DNA of 64,000 nt from assembly GCF_026745355.1 (NCBI RefSeq), contig NC_079208.1, positions 15,390,417 to 15,454,416 of the forward strand, in the 5' to 3' direction. The stretch comes from Beta vulgaris subsp. vulgaris. Lineage: Eukaryota; Streptophyta; Magnoliopsida; Caryophyllales; Amaranthaceae. The notes under the pieces are model-generated. The model saw nothing but the letters and a program-made list of their open reading frames with translations. It was not told where the DNA came from and made no database searches. Of this stretch, positions 11,201 to 22,060 are shown piece by piece (position 1 is the stretch's first letter; each line of letters begins with the position of its first letter). A program made the translations under genes and the position numbers.

Positions 11201-11850
11201 TTAGTTTATAGATAAAAATATTTTCTAGAAGAGGAGTAGGTAGGAGAGAGTAATTAGAAAAAAATATATATTAGAAAGAGGTGTCGTAAAATATAGTGCA
11301 ATTTGGGCTCAATTTATAGATAAAAATATTTTATAGCCGTTATTGTAATTTTTTATTATTTTAACCTGATTTTTTTTATTAACGTTACAAAATTTTGTAA
11401 CGTTAATTATTACCGTTGAAAAGAGGGAGGAAGCTAAGAAATAAATCTGCCCAGAAATTTCCGCGTGGCAGCAGCTTATTTACTGCTCAGTGGGGTCTGA
11501 CGCGCGTCAAACCCATTGACAGCAAACCAGCTGCTGGGCCTCAATCCGCGTGACAAAAATCCGCGTGGCATCATCTCAAGCTTTTGCTTTATGAAATTCC
11601 TAAATGGCAACATCTTCTCCCTTACCTTTTTTTTCCAACTCAGCGTTTGTTTTTAAAAGAACGAAAAATTGGGCCAGCTTTTTTGCCACTTGTCGACTTC
11701 TCCCTTACCCCAAGCACACCATCCGAGGTGCTGTTGGTCTGGGATTCTAGACCAACCAGCTCCAAGGACCAAGTTCTCCAATGGTAAAACCAATTAAAAC
11801 TAGTTTTACTATTTGCTAAACCAATTAAAACTCAGCCATTGTAGATGCTC

Positions 11851-11999
11851 TAAGGGGTTACTTCTACGGCAAATAAGGGTTACTTTTACTGAAACTATGG
11901 GTTACTTTTTTAAATACTAAGGGTCGCTTTTTTGTAATGTTGAAGGGTTACTTTTTAGTGAATGTATGGGTTACTTTTTGCATTATAAGGGTTACTTTA
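11851..11999. repeat. Degenerate GGTTACTTTT minisatellite, right part
   Basis: At least six GGTTACTTTT-like units continue the array interrupted at 9700. Confidence 0.8.
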
Positions 12000-12202
12000 T
12001 ACAAACACCAAACCATTTCTCAATCTCCCTCCCCTCTCTTTGATCAAACCATGGAACCTCCACGTCCTCCTCCTCCCCATCACCACCACACCACCACCAC
12101 AACCACCGACTCAAACGACCAACCACCATCACTCCTCTTAACTCCATCAAATTGCTGCAAATTAAACCCATTCAAAAAAAAAGAACATAATAGAAACCAT
12201 CG

Positions 12203-12448
12203 TTATCTGCAGAGGATGAACCACAAAGTGTCGATCGACTTGTAATAGACACGTGTAGCAGTTTCCGATATAAGACGTCGGAAAACAACGATAATCGGCC
12301 GGAAAAAGTCGCAGGAAAACCAATATCCGGTAGAAGAGGAAGAAGGAGAAGAAGAAACAGTTGGTTGAAGGTAAGCCCAAGCAGCTTGTTTAACTAAACG
12401 ATTTCGAATGGAAATATCGTGGCCGGAACTCGCAAAAGAAGCTGGCAA
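12203..12448 (-). pseudogene. Possible captured gene fragment (unrecognised)
   Basis: On the minus strand an open stretch of 82 codons reads GHDISIRNRLVKQAAWAYLQP, then a serine-rich linker and RLISETATRVYYKSIDTLWF. It has normal amino-acid complexity, unlike most frames here, and is preceded (12449-12665) by a CT-rich, 5'UTR-like leader. After the frame a TTTGCAG (near 12160) could be a splice acceptor, and the sequence at the presumed donor reads AG/AT rather than AG/GT. The frame has no ATG at its start. I do not recognise the family. It sits between two AGTAAC minisatellites of opposite orientation, which suggests capture by an element, but a small host gene remnant is equally possible. 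A plus-strand frame at 12030-12245 (proline/histidine/threonine-rich) is probably its shadow. Confidence 0.3.
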
Positions 12449-13400
12449 TTGCGACAGTGGGAGTAGGAGAGAGAATCGAGGAAGGACTCAAGGAGATCGT
12501 TGCTGGTGGTGGTGGTGGTTGTCGTTGGTGTTTTCGCGAAGAGGAATTGGGGCGGGAGGAGAGAGAAAATGAAAAATGTGAGGGGAAGAGGAATTGGGCG
12601 GGGAAGGAGGAAGAGCTACAGTAATGTGGCCGCACGGTTTGGGTTCCGTGTGGCGTGTTGCACAAAAACGCACTCTAATTACTATATTATAAAGTATAAT
12701 TTTCGTTATAATAAACTAATGTAAGAAAAGGTAATTGTATAAAAAAAATGTCACTATGTTAGATAATGGTAGATTATTAGTGTAATGATAGATTGTAAAA
12801 TGTGCATATGGAAAAAAAGGGTCAATATGTCACGTGGATGTCATGGACCAGGTCCACACAAAATTAACTTTATATTTATAGGTGCAGCTGGTCGTACATA
12901 AAGCACATCGTCTTCTTCCTCTCTATTTCTCATGATTTTCTTATCTTTCTTCTCTTTCTCATGGTTTTCCATTTTATTTTTTGCCTGAATACTCGACAGC
13001 TTTGCGCAAGATCTAAGGGAAACACTGTTTATTTGCTGCCCAAATTCACACAGAATTAAGGTGAACTTTGAAACCTTAATTCTCCTAGCATAATTTGATT
13101 TTTTTCAGAGTAGCTTGAGCTTAAACTATACTATTCCCTGTTTAGTTTAACTTGTTAAAATTTCTTAAAGTTTCTAGTTGATTTGATACAATTTTGAAGC
13201 GGGCGTTTGAAGTTAATATGTAATTGTTGGAAACTTGACCAGTTGGAATCAAATGATAACTGCGATGTACTGAATTGAATTTTTTTGTAAATTAACCGAA
13301 TTCTTATAACATTTCGATCTAGTTCGATCTTGTCAAAATTTTATAGGATTTCGAGTTGTTTTCATCGAATTATAGAAATCCTAACCTTAAAAATATTATA
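12449..13400. other. Unclassified, with CT-rich leader-like segments
   Basis: 12449-12665 is GA/CT-rich and looks like an untranslated leader of the minus-strand fragment. 12895-12975 is CT-rich on the plus strand. The rest (12666-13400) holds nothing recognisable. Confidence 0.4.
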
Positions 13401-13874
13401 TGAGTAACCTCGTTTAAATCATACGAGCAACCTCCTTTAGTTATACAAGTAATGTCATTTAATATTATGAGTAACCTCGTTTAATCTTATGATTAACCCC
13501 ATTTATTCATACTAGTACCCTAATTTATGTATACGAGTATACTCATTTAATCATACGAGTAACCCCCTAGTTATTCAAAAAAGTAACCGCATTTATTCAA
13601 ACAAGTAAACCTTTCATTCGTAAGAGTAAAATGATTAGTTTCTCGTTTTCTAGTTTAGTTATACAAGTAATGGCGTTTAGTCTATAAGTAACCTCGTTTA
13701 ATCTTATGAGTAACTTCGTTTAATCTTATGTGCAACCCATTTATTCATACAATAGTAATCTCATTTATTTATGCGAGTAACCTCATATTATTATACGAGT
13801 ACGCAACCAATTGTTTACAAAAGTAATTGCATTTGTTCAAACGACTAACCCTTTTCATTCACAAGAGTAAAGTG
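13401..13874. repeat. Degenerate GAGTAACC minisatellite, left part
   Basis: GAGTAACCTC(A/G)TTTA-type units of ~20-26 bp repeat to the insertion site of the LTR element. The array continues at 21502. The core AGTAACC is the reverse complement of the GGTTACT core of the array at 9460-11999. Confidence 0.75.
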
Positions 13875-14204
13875 ATTAGTGATGAGTTTTAAAATATACC
13901 GCAAGTGCACGGTGTCTGTTTAGCAGAAACTGGCAAATACGAGTCGATCCACATGGAGAGAAGTTCTACAGATTTGTACTCAATTATCTAACTACTTCAA
14001 GAGAGGAAATGATTGAATAATTAATAAGTAAACTAGAACGCATAAAAATGGGAATTTATCAAATAATTAAAAGCCTAGGGCAATCGATCGGTCCACCATG
14101 CTTATACCAGTTTAATTAATATAATATAGTTCAACAACACTCTGATTGAGGTTTGAATAAATAAAGTATTTCGTTAATCCTTGGTTAGGCATTGACAACT
14201 CTTA

Positions 14205-14525
14205 GGGCCTGTTCTCTTCGGCATAAAACAGCTGAACTGAACTGAACTGAACTAATCTGAATAATTGAACTGACCTGAACTAACTGAACTGAACTGATCT
14301 GAATTGAATTGATCTGAACTAAATTGAATTGAACTGAACTGAACTGAAATGAACTGAAATGAATAGTGATATGTGAGAGTAAAAGTATTGTCAAGAGCTG
14401 AACTTAACTGAACTGGTTTGAACTGAACTGAACTGATCTGAACCGAACTAAACTGAATTGAACTGAACTGAACTGAATTAAACTGAACTGAACTGAACTG
14501 AAAATAAGCTGGGGAGAACAGGTCC
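14205..14525. mobile_element. GAACT-repeat Tourist-like MITE, short copy (321 bp)
   Basis: Same termini as the copy at 10171 (GGGCCTGTTCTCTTCGGC ... GGGGAGAACAGGTCC) with TTA on both sides (14202-14204, 14526-14528). The corresponding position in the other LTR (TTA at 20228-20230, context ACTCTTAGATTAAC) is unoccupied, which proves insertion after the retrotransposon landed. Confidence 0.93.
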
Positions 14526-15066
14526 TTAGATTAACATATGCCAGTACGGTCGCTCAACATAATCAAATCTACCTATTGTAACAAGCCTCTAATGAATACG
14601 ATCTTTCGATTCTAATTCTTATTAGCTAAACATAACTCATGATATTGCGCAATTATATGAATTCAAGTATAACAAATCAACAGGAATTATTCTAATTCAA
14701 TCTAATTATTGAAGAACATCAAACCACAATAAAAAAGGTATAAACATGGCTTCCCTCTCTAAGCCCTAGAAATAGACTACTCACTCATGATAGTAATAAA
14801 CTCAATAAAGATAATCAAACTAAAAGAATTCATCAAATTAAGGAAAGTAAAGAATAATACCGAATGATTGAAGAACAATGAAAAGAAAATCAACGATCCT
14901 ATTAATCTTTGTATGTAAAAGTTCAAATAAAACTAGAGAGAGAAACTAAGTGTTTAATTAGCCCTAAAAACGTAGAAAATAAGATAGTCTAATCGAAAAT
15001 ACTAAAAATCTATTTATACTTTTTACAAAATCGGCTGAAAAAACCCGAAAAACCCCGTCTCGATAA

Positions 15067-15250
15067 GCCACCCAGTCGACCGGGCAAAAATCCGCCCGGT
15101 CGGGCGACGGTGATTGACAAGTTACGCCAGAAAAGCAAATCCGCCCGGTCGGGTGCGCAAGTGATTTTGGCTCTTTTCTCGCCCGGTTGACCAGGCTAAC
15201 ATGCCTTGCATCTTGTGAAAATTTCATTTCGCCCGGTCGCCCAGGCAGGA
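15067..15250. repeat. Cluster of GCCCGGTCGACCGGGC-like palindromes in the 3' LTR
   Basis: Several copies of a GC-rich palindrome (cores GCCCGGTCGGGC, CGCCCGGTTGACC, CAGTCGACCGGGC) stand out against AT-rich surroundings. The matching cluster in the other LTR is at 20778-21030. Confidence 0.8.
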
Positions 15251-15717
15251 AAACTGTGATTTTTGCGTCAACTTGCAAAGGCTGTATCTCTCAAACCAGA
15301 AGTCGGATTTGGGTATGTGACCTATCATTGGAAAGCCCTTGAAGTCTTGTTTCTAACCCAACTGGAATTTATTGATTATCAATTTTCTATCAAAAGTTAT
15401 GGTCAACATAGTGAACAGGTGTCAGTTTTGACACTTCTTTCACTAACTCTTTGCTTCATTTTAACTCGAAATTGTCCCGAAAGGATGCATTGTGATCCTT
15501 TTGGAAGATATCTTCATCTTCAATGATTAATAGGCTTGATATTAGGTAATCATAATCAATCTGCATCAAAGTAACCTGAAAATGATCAAAACACGCAAAC
15601 GGGGAGTAGTAGAGCACAACTTACGTAATTCATTCCATTATGCACCTAAATGCTCCAAAAAGGAGTTCTAAATGCAATCAAAATGCATCTAAAAACTATA
15701 TATAATGTGACATATCA

Positions 15718-15731
15718 AACTCCCCCAAGTT
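15718..15731 (-). other. Polypurine tract of the Athila/Tat-type element
   Basis: Read on the minus strand: CTTGGGGGAGTT directly before the 3' LTR start TGATATGTCA, the position and composition expected for plus-strand priming. Confidence 0.75.
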
Positions 15732-17422
15732 AAACCTTTGCTTGTCCTCAAGCAAACAAGACATGAACATGAATATGATTGCTTCACCCCTTTATATATG
15801 ACAACAACAGAGATCAAAACCTTTTATCAAGCTCATAAATCATTCAAGCAAGCACAATTCAAGTTCAACTGTTTAGATTACTCTATTTACCAATTGCCCA
15901 AATAAGCAGTCAAATGCGGCTGCCATATATGACATGCAAATCTCGAAAAGGCACTCACTAGGGTGTCATCTCTCTCAACATTTTTGTGGCAGGCAAAAGA
16001 TGTGCCCGATCACTCACCATCCCAACCATAATAACCCTTCCCACTCACACTCTCATGTGTTTAGAAAGGTATAATGCCACTCAACCTAATCATGTCGACT
16101 CAAGTAGCGAACATACTCTTTAACCTTGACAAACTGACCACATCAATCCAATAAGACAATGTAAGCAAGCTCAAGAGGACTTTTTCAGGGTTGTAATGGG
16201 CTTAGGTATGGGTATGGATTATGTATGGGAAATGTGGTGGAAAAACCAAGAATAGGGGAGCACAAGTTACTAGAAGTATCAACCTGAATATAGCAAATAA
16301 CATGTCCCAATTCTATAAATCACAAATTTTCAATAAACTCATCCTTGAAGCAGTGTGATGAATTTTTTTCTTTGCAAGCACTTGTAAAAGAAAGAATTTT
16401 TGACTTTTTGTTCTCTTTTTCAATCTTTCTTTTTCTTTCTTTTGCATTTTTTCCAATCCATAATCACATGTATTTCATTTTGCTCATTCTTTTCTTTTTC
16501 TCAACTTTTGTACCTTAATACAATCATCTCCATCCAAAGTAACTCATAAAAACTATCTCAGATACTAACTCAAACATATGCTCCCCCAAGCTAGGCTTGG
16601 GATTAATATCAAAACAAGGGCCATGGGCATGTAATGAGGTTTAGTAACATGAAATAGTCATTAGGCTCAGCGGGGCTAAGGAAGAAAGTATATCACAAAA
16701 ATCACTTTAAGGCTCAAAACAGACAAAAGAACGCCTCTATCACAACAATTGCCACAAGTCATCAGATATCAATAGTACGTATGTCAAAGTCAAGATCAGT
16801 CAGCTAATGAGGAACTAACACACAAGAAAACAGAATGGATATAGAAATAATCCATTGGCAAGAATGAATCCTCACAGTCTAACCAATTCAAGTATGCAGT
16901 CAAGATAAGCGCTTTATCATCAAAACTCATTGAGGTCAAGGCATTTAGAGTTCACATTCCAGCATCACAATCTCAAGTGCCCAACTATCCAGATAAAGAG
17001 CCCAAATATACTTTCAAAGAACATCATGGGGCACAGGGAAGCAATCACACCAATCCAGTCAAATCGTATTTTTGGTATTTTTTCAGCAATTTTGTTTTTT
17101 TTTTTTTTGTCTTGAAAGCAAATAAATCTGGCCTAAGAAAGCAAAAAATCTACACTAAAAGGTAGTAAAAGAGAGAAAAAATACATACAAAAATCCTCCC
17201 CCAAGCTGAACATGGCAATGTCCTCAGTGCCGCAAGATGAACTATAGGACGATGCTCAGAAGAAAAATTAATGTTAGGACTCTCCCGCTCTCTCACTCTC
17301 TAAAAGGGAAAAAATGAAAAAAAATAAAAATAAAAGAAATAAGAAAAAAAAAAAACTACGGGTTGCCTCCCGCACAGCGCTGGTTTATAAAGGTCCCGCA
17401 CGACCATATTACCTCCTCAATC
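15732..17422 (-). other. Non-coding 3' region of the element, pol absent
   Basis: Where pol should lie there is no recognisable coding sequence. Minus-strand landmarks of Athila/Tat 3' regions are seen: GCGCTGTGCGGGAGGCAACC near 17360-17385 and CATGTTCAGCTTGGGGGAGG near 17200. A C/T-rich stretch at 16380-16510 and scattered short frames carry no domain signal. Confidence 0.65.
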
Positions 17423-19767
17423 TCAAATCGGAGGGGCTTGGCAATGAGTGCCCCCCTCATCAAACATTTTCCTCCTGCAGCAAGTTTGCTCAAGCATAGG
17501 AGACTTAACAGCATTGGTTAGTTTAAAAGTGACATTATCATACCAACACTCAAAGTTAAAGACCCAGACTTGACATCTATAGCACCAGCATGTACACAAA
17601 AACGGCCTACCAAGAATAATAGGAATTTGGGCATCCTCCTCCATATCAAGCACACAAAATCAACAGGAATATAAAACTTTCCCACCCTAACAGGGACGTC
17701 TTCTAAAACACCTAGAGGTATTTTATAGAACGATCGGCCATTTGCAAAGTAATTTGAGTGCACTTAAGTGCTCCCATATTCAGTTTCTTATAAACAGAAA
17801 AGGCATGACAGACACAGAAGCACCTAAATCACACAAGCCTTATCTATAAATAATGCACCTACATGCAAGGGTGGAAAAACTACCAGGATCCTTCAACTTA
17901 GGTGGGGTTCTATTTTGTAAAACAGCACTACACTCTTCAGTTAGAGCGACTCGATCTACCCCACCAAAGTCTTTCTTTTTAGTAATCATGTCTTTCAAAA
18001 ACTTAGCACAAACATGCACTTGAGAAATAAGTTCAGTAAAAGGAATTGTTACCTCAAGATTCTCGACCATAGTCAAGAACTTACCAAGTTGTTGATCGAC
18101 CTTCGACGTCTTCATCCTATGGGGAAAAGGTAGCCTTGGTGAAATAGGCGTTTCAGAAACCTTTTCCTTTTGCTTTCTTGTCTGATCTTTCTTAGCTAGT
18201 TCGACCTCAGACATCGATCACTTCTCCACTTCTTCCTCTACCACCTCTTTCTCCTTGCTAGGAGCAGCATCATCAATGGGCATGGGAGGAGCATCATAAC
18301 CAGTGCCGCTACGAAGTGTAACGGCATTGACAGTCTCCTTGGGGATGGGTTACCCCGGCAGATGACCTGGTTGCCTCAGTGCATTATTTTCGGCCACCTG
18401 AGCAAGTTGAGTCTCCAAGTGTTTGGTAGTGTTCTTCAACTCCTTGATGCTCTCCTCATGATTTTTCTGCATAGAAACCCTCATTTTCATTAGATCAGAT
18501 ATAGTGAGTTCTTGAGAGTTGACATTCTGAGAAGCTTGCTACTGACAGCCTTGATGTGAAGGCCTAATGAAACCAGGAGAGGGGTTCTGAGGTGCCCCTT
18601 GATAATATTGTTGTCTAGCAACATGTGGTGGTTGGTAGAAAGACTGTTGTGGAGGTTGAGGATTCTGAACATTGTTGTTCTTGTAGGAAAAATTAGGATG
18701 ATCCCTCCAACCTGGGTTGTATGTGTTAGAGTATGGGTTTTGTGGAGGTTTCTGCTAAAAATATTGCATGCGCCATTTGATTCGGATCAGGTTGATTGTA
18801 GCAACAATCATGACCAAAGTGGCCTTGAACACCACACACTTCACAAAAGGAAGAAGTAATAGGAGCCATGGAAGACATCGCATTAATACTCATAGGAGGA
18901 GTACTAGACTGCAAAGATTTCAGTGAGTCCATCTTCATGCTCAACTGGGCTACTTGTGATGACAACAAGGCATATGCATCAACATCTAACTTTTTCTTTG
19001 TAATAGTCCTAGAGGAACTGTGATCATTCGCCGCTAAGTTGGCCAGAAAATTATACCCTTCATCTACCCCCGTATCTAGGAAGACACCCCTTGCATATGA
19101 ATCAATTGTGTTCTTGATATGAGGTTGTAGACCATTGTAGAATGCTTGGGTGATGAACCACTTATCCAGATTGTGGTGTGTGCATTCTCTCTGCAGATCC
19201 TTGAACCTATTCCATGCTTCCTTTAGTGTTTCATCGGGTTCTTGTTGGAAGGTGGCAAGCTTATGTCTTATTTCTGCAGTCTTGGTGGGAGGGTAGTACT
19301 CTTTCAGGAATGCTTCAGATATAGCACTCCACTCAGTTTCATTGACATCGTTCAGCCACTTCTGTGCGAAAATTCGAAGACCATGACCTTCAACTGATCA
19401 GGAGTGACCCCTTGGTGCTTAACGGTATGACATAGTTGTTGAAACTGTTGTAAATGATTAGCAGGGTCTTCAGATGGATGCCCACCAAACTGATTCTACT
19501 GGATCATATTAATGAGTGCAGGCTTGATTTCGAAGTTGACTGCTTGTATATCAGGCATAGTAGGGCTTGTGGAAACATTGCCAGGAGAAGGTACCCCATA
19601 AGACTTCAATGACTTAGGAGGCATAATTGGTTCTGTTGGTTCTTCCGTGGGTTTTCCCTGATTAGCAGACTGTTTTTTCTTCTTTTGTGTCTCTTGAGCT
19701 GCCGGATGGTTTTCTCAAGATCAAGATCAGTCGGAACTGGAGAACCTGTTCTTTTAGACCTGGGCAT
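17423..19767 (-). pseudogene. Gag and aspartic-protease region of Athila/Tat element (frameshifted)
   Basis: Minus strand, in order. The gag start is MPRSKRTGSPVPTD (ATG at 19765-19767). The gag core around 19140-19370 has WSAISEAFLKEYYPPTKTAE and ETLKEAWNRFKDLQ. A CCHC knuckle, CEVCGVQGHFGHDC, lies near 18830. The NPGWRDHPNFSYKNN motif is near 18690. The pre-protease segment at 17840-18214 has PFPHRMKTSKVDQQ, AKFLKDMITKKKDF and VALTEECSAVLQN. Protease remnants are split between two frames at 17423-17763 (GVLEDVPVRVGKFYIPVDF, EEDAQIPIILGRPFLC). Several stops and frameshifts interrupt it. These motifs are those of Tat/Athila Gag-Pro; the product would form the particle and process it. Reverse transcriptase does not follow. 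Confidence 0.88.
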
Positions 19768-19880
19768 AAAAGAAACGAAGAAAAATGTGCAGTGAGATGG
19801 CCTCAATTGGAACTTGAAGTTCCAATGAGACAGCATGAAAAGTCAAATAATTAATTTGAAAACTATAGAAACTAGCCGTC

Positions 19881-19898
19881 TCCCCGGCAACGGCGCCA
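19881..19898 (-). other. Primer-binding site (tRNA-Asp type)
   Basis: On the minus strand: TGGCGCCGTTGCCGGGGA, six bases inside the 5' LTR. Athila-type elements are known to use this tRNA-Asp-complementary site. It fixes the element's orientation. Confidence 0.9.
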
Positions 19899-19904
19899 AA
19901 AACT

Positions 19905-21496
19905 TGATGAGTTTTAAAATATACCGCAAGTGCACGGTGTCTGTTTAGCAGAAATTGGCAAATACGAGTCGATCCACAGGGAGAGAAGTTCTACAGATTT
20001 GTGCTCAATTATCTAACTACTTCAAGAGAGGAAATTATTGAATAATTAATAACTAAACTAGAACGCAGAAAAATGAGAATTTATCAAATAATTAAAAGCC
20101 TAGGGCAATCGATCTGTCCACCATGCTTATACCAGTTTAATCAATATAATATAGTTCAACAACACTTGGATTGAGGTTTGAATAAATAAAGTATTTCGTT
20201 AATCCTTGGTCAGCAGGCATTATACTCTTAGATTAACATATGCTATTACGGTCGCTCAACATAATCAAATCTACCTATTGTAACAAGCCTCTAATGAATA
20301 CGATCTTTCGATTCTAATTCTTATTAGCTAAACATAACTCATGATATTGCGCAATTACATGAATTAAACAAGTATAACAAATCAACATGAATCATTCTAA
20401 TTCAATCCAATTATTGAAGAACATCAAACCACAATAAAAAAGGTATAAACATGGCTTCCCTCTCTAAGCCCTAGAAATAGACTACTCACTCATGATAGTA
20501 ATAAACTCAATAAAGATAATCACACTAAAAGAATTCATTAAATTAAGGAAAGTAAAGAATAATACCGAATGATTGAAGAACAATGAAAAGGAAATCAACG
20601 ATCTCTATAATCTTGTAATGTAAAAGTTCAAACAAAACTAGAGAGAGAAACTAAGTGTTTAATTAGCCCTAAAAACGTAGAAAATAAGATAGTCTAATAG
20701 AAAATACTAAAAATCTATTTATACTTTTTACAAAACCGGCTGAAAAAAAACCCAAAAAAACCCGTCTCGAGAAATCGCCCAGTCGACTGGGCGAAATTCG
20801 CCCGGTCGGGCGACGGTGATTGACAAGTTACGACAGAAAAGCAAATCCGCCCGGTCGGGCGCGCAAGCGATTTTGGCTCTTTTCTCGCCCGGTTGACCGG
20901 GCTAATATGCCTTGCATCATGTGAAAATTTCGTTGTGTGAACCTGCCCGGTCGACCGGGTGGGAGGCTAACATGCCTTGCATCCTGTGAAAATTTCATTG
21001 TGTGAACCTGCCCGGTCGACCGGGCGGGAAAACTGCGATTTTTGCGTCAACTTGCGAAGGTTGTATCTCTCAAACCAGAAGTGGGATTTTGGCGTGTAAC
21101 CTATCATTGGAAAGCCCTTGAAGTCTAGGTTCCAACGCAACTGGAATTTATTGATTAGCAATTTTATATCCAAAGTTATGGTCAAAATAGTGAACAGGTG
21201 TCAGTTTTGACACTTCTTTCACTAACTCTTTGCTTCATTTTAACTCGAAATTGTCCTGAAAGGATGCATTGTAAACCTTGTGCAAGATATCTTCATATTC
21301 AATGATTAATTGGCTTGATCTTAGGTAATCATAATCAATTTGCATCAAAGTAACCTGAAAATGATCAAAACACGCAAACGGGGAGTAGTAGAGCACAACT
21401 TACGTAATTCATTCCATTATGCACCTAAATGCTATAAAGGGAGTTCTAAATGCAATCAAAATGCATCTAAAAACTATATATAAATGTGACATATCA
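19905..21496 (-). repeat. 5' LTR of the Athila/Tat-type element
   Basis: 1592 bp, collinear with 13880-15717. It lacks the Tourist insertion and carries an extra tandem duplication at about 20899-21030 (GCTAANATGCCTTGCATC twice, ~65 bp apart). The palindrome GCCCGGTCGACCGGGC is intact at 21010-21025. Confidence 0.9.
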
Positions 21497-21501
21497 ATTA
21501 G

Positions 21502-22060
21502 TTTTTCATTTTATCATATAAGTAATGTTATTTAGTCTATGAGTAACATCATTTAATCTTATGACTAATCTCTTTTGATCTTATGAGTAACCCCATCTAT
21601 TCATACTAGTAACCTCATTTAGTTACACGAGTAACCTCATTTAATCATTCGAGCAACTCCAATTGTTCACAAAAGTAACCATATTTATTCAAACGAGTAA
21701 TCTCATTCATAAGTGTAAACTCATTAGTTTCTCATTCACAAGAATAAACTGATTGGTAACCCCATTTATCAAACAAGTAACTCCATTTATTCACAAAAGT
21801 AATCCCATTTAATACAAGTAACCTCATTCTTTAATAAGAGTAACCTCGTTAGGCTAACCTAATTTATCATACGAGTAATCCTAATTGTTCACAAAGGTAA
21901 TCCTATTTTTCCATACGAATAACCTCATTCTTTCAAAAGAGTAAACTGATTAGTATTCCCTTTTGTTATAAAAGTAACCACATTTTTTTTATAAGAGTAA
22001 CACCCTTTTATTGTAAAAAGTAACCACATATTCATACAAATAACTCTATTTGTTCATAAG
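21502..22060. repeat. Degenerate GAGTAACC minisatellite, right part
   Basis: Continuation of the array at 13401-13874 after the LTR element. Units such as CGAGTAACCTCATTTAATC become less regular towards 22060. Confidence 0.75.

Larger units (their letters stand above)
9701..11850. mobile_element. Non-autonomous PIF/Harbinger-like element with nested Tourist
   Basis: Ends are AAGCATCTACAATGG at 9701 and CCATTGTAGATGCTC at 11836-11850, inverted repeats of the GAGCATCT-CAATGG type seen in plant Harbinger/Tourist elements. TAA flanks both sides (9698-9700, 11851-11853). Joining the flanks across one TAA restores a continuous GGTTACTTTT minisatellite. No transposase is present. Of its 2150 bp, 1030 belong to the nested element at 10171. 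CT-rich subterminal stretches (9730-9930, with a duplicated TCTCTCCTACTTTTACCAAA) give chance frames. Confidence 0.75.
13880..15717 (-). repeat. 3' LTR of the Athila/Tat-type element (with nested MITE)
   Basis: In element orientation this is the downstream LTR. Without the 321-bp MITE and one TTA it is about 1514 bp, versus 1592 for the other LTR. Most of the difference is a ~65-bp duplication present only in the other copy. Confidence 0.9.
13880..21496 (-). mobile_element. Athila/Tat-type LTR retrotransposon lacking pol
   Basis: Two long direct repeats starting TGATGAGTTTTAAAATAT and ending TGACATATCA lie at 13880-15717 and 19905-21496. They are flanked by the 5-bp duplication ATTAG (13875-13879, 21497-21501). 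Orientation is minus: the primer-binding site lies just inside the right LTR and a G-rich polypurine tract just inside the left. Between them the minus strand encodes gag and the pre-protease/protease region only. No reverse transcriptase, RNase H or integrase can be found, and the 1.7 kb between protease and the 3' LTR is non-coding. The element inserted into a GAGTAACC minisatellite. Its 3' LTR was later hit by a Tourist MITE. Confidence 0.9.

Noticed and set aside
14185..14394. Minus-strand 69-codon frame
   Set aside because: Serine/glutamine repeats are the translation of GAACT pentamers in a MITE.
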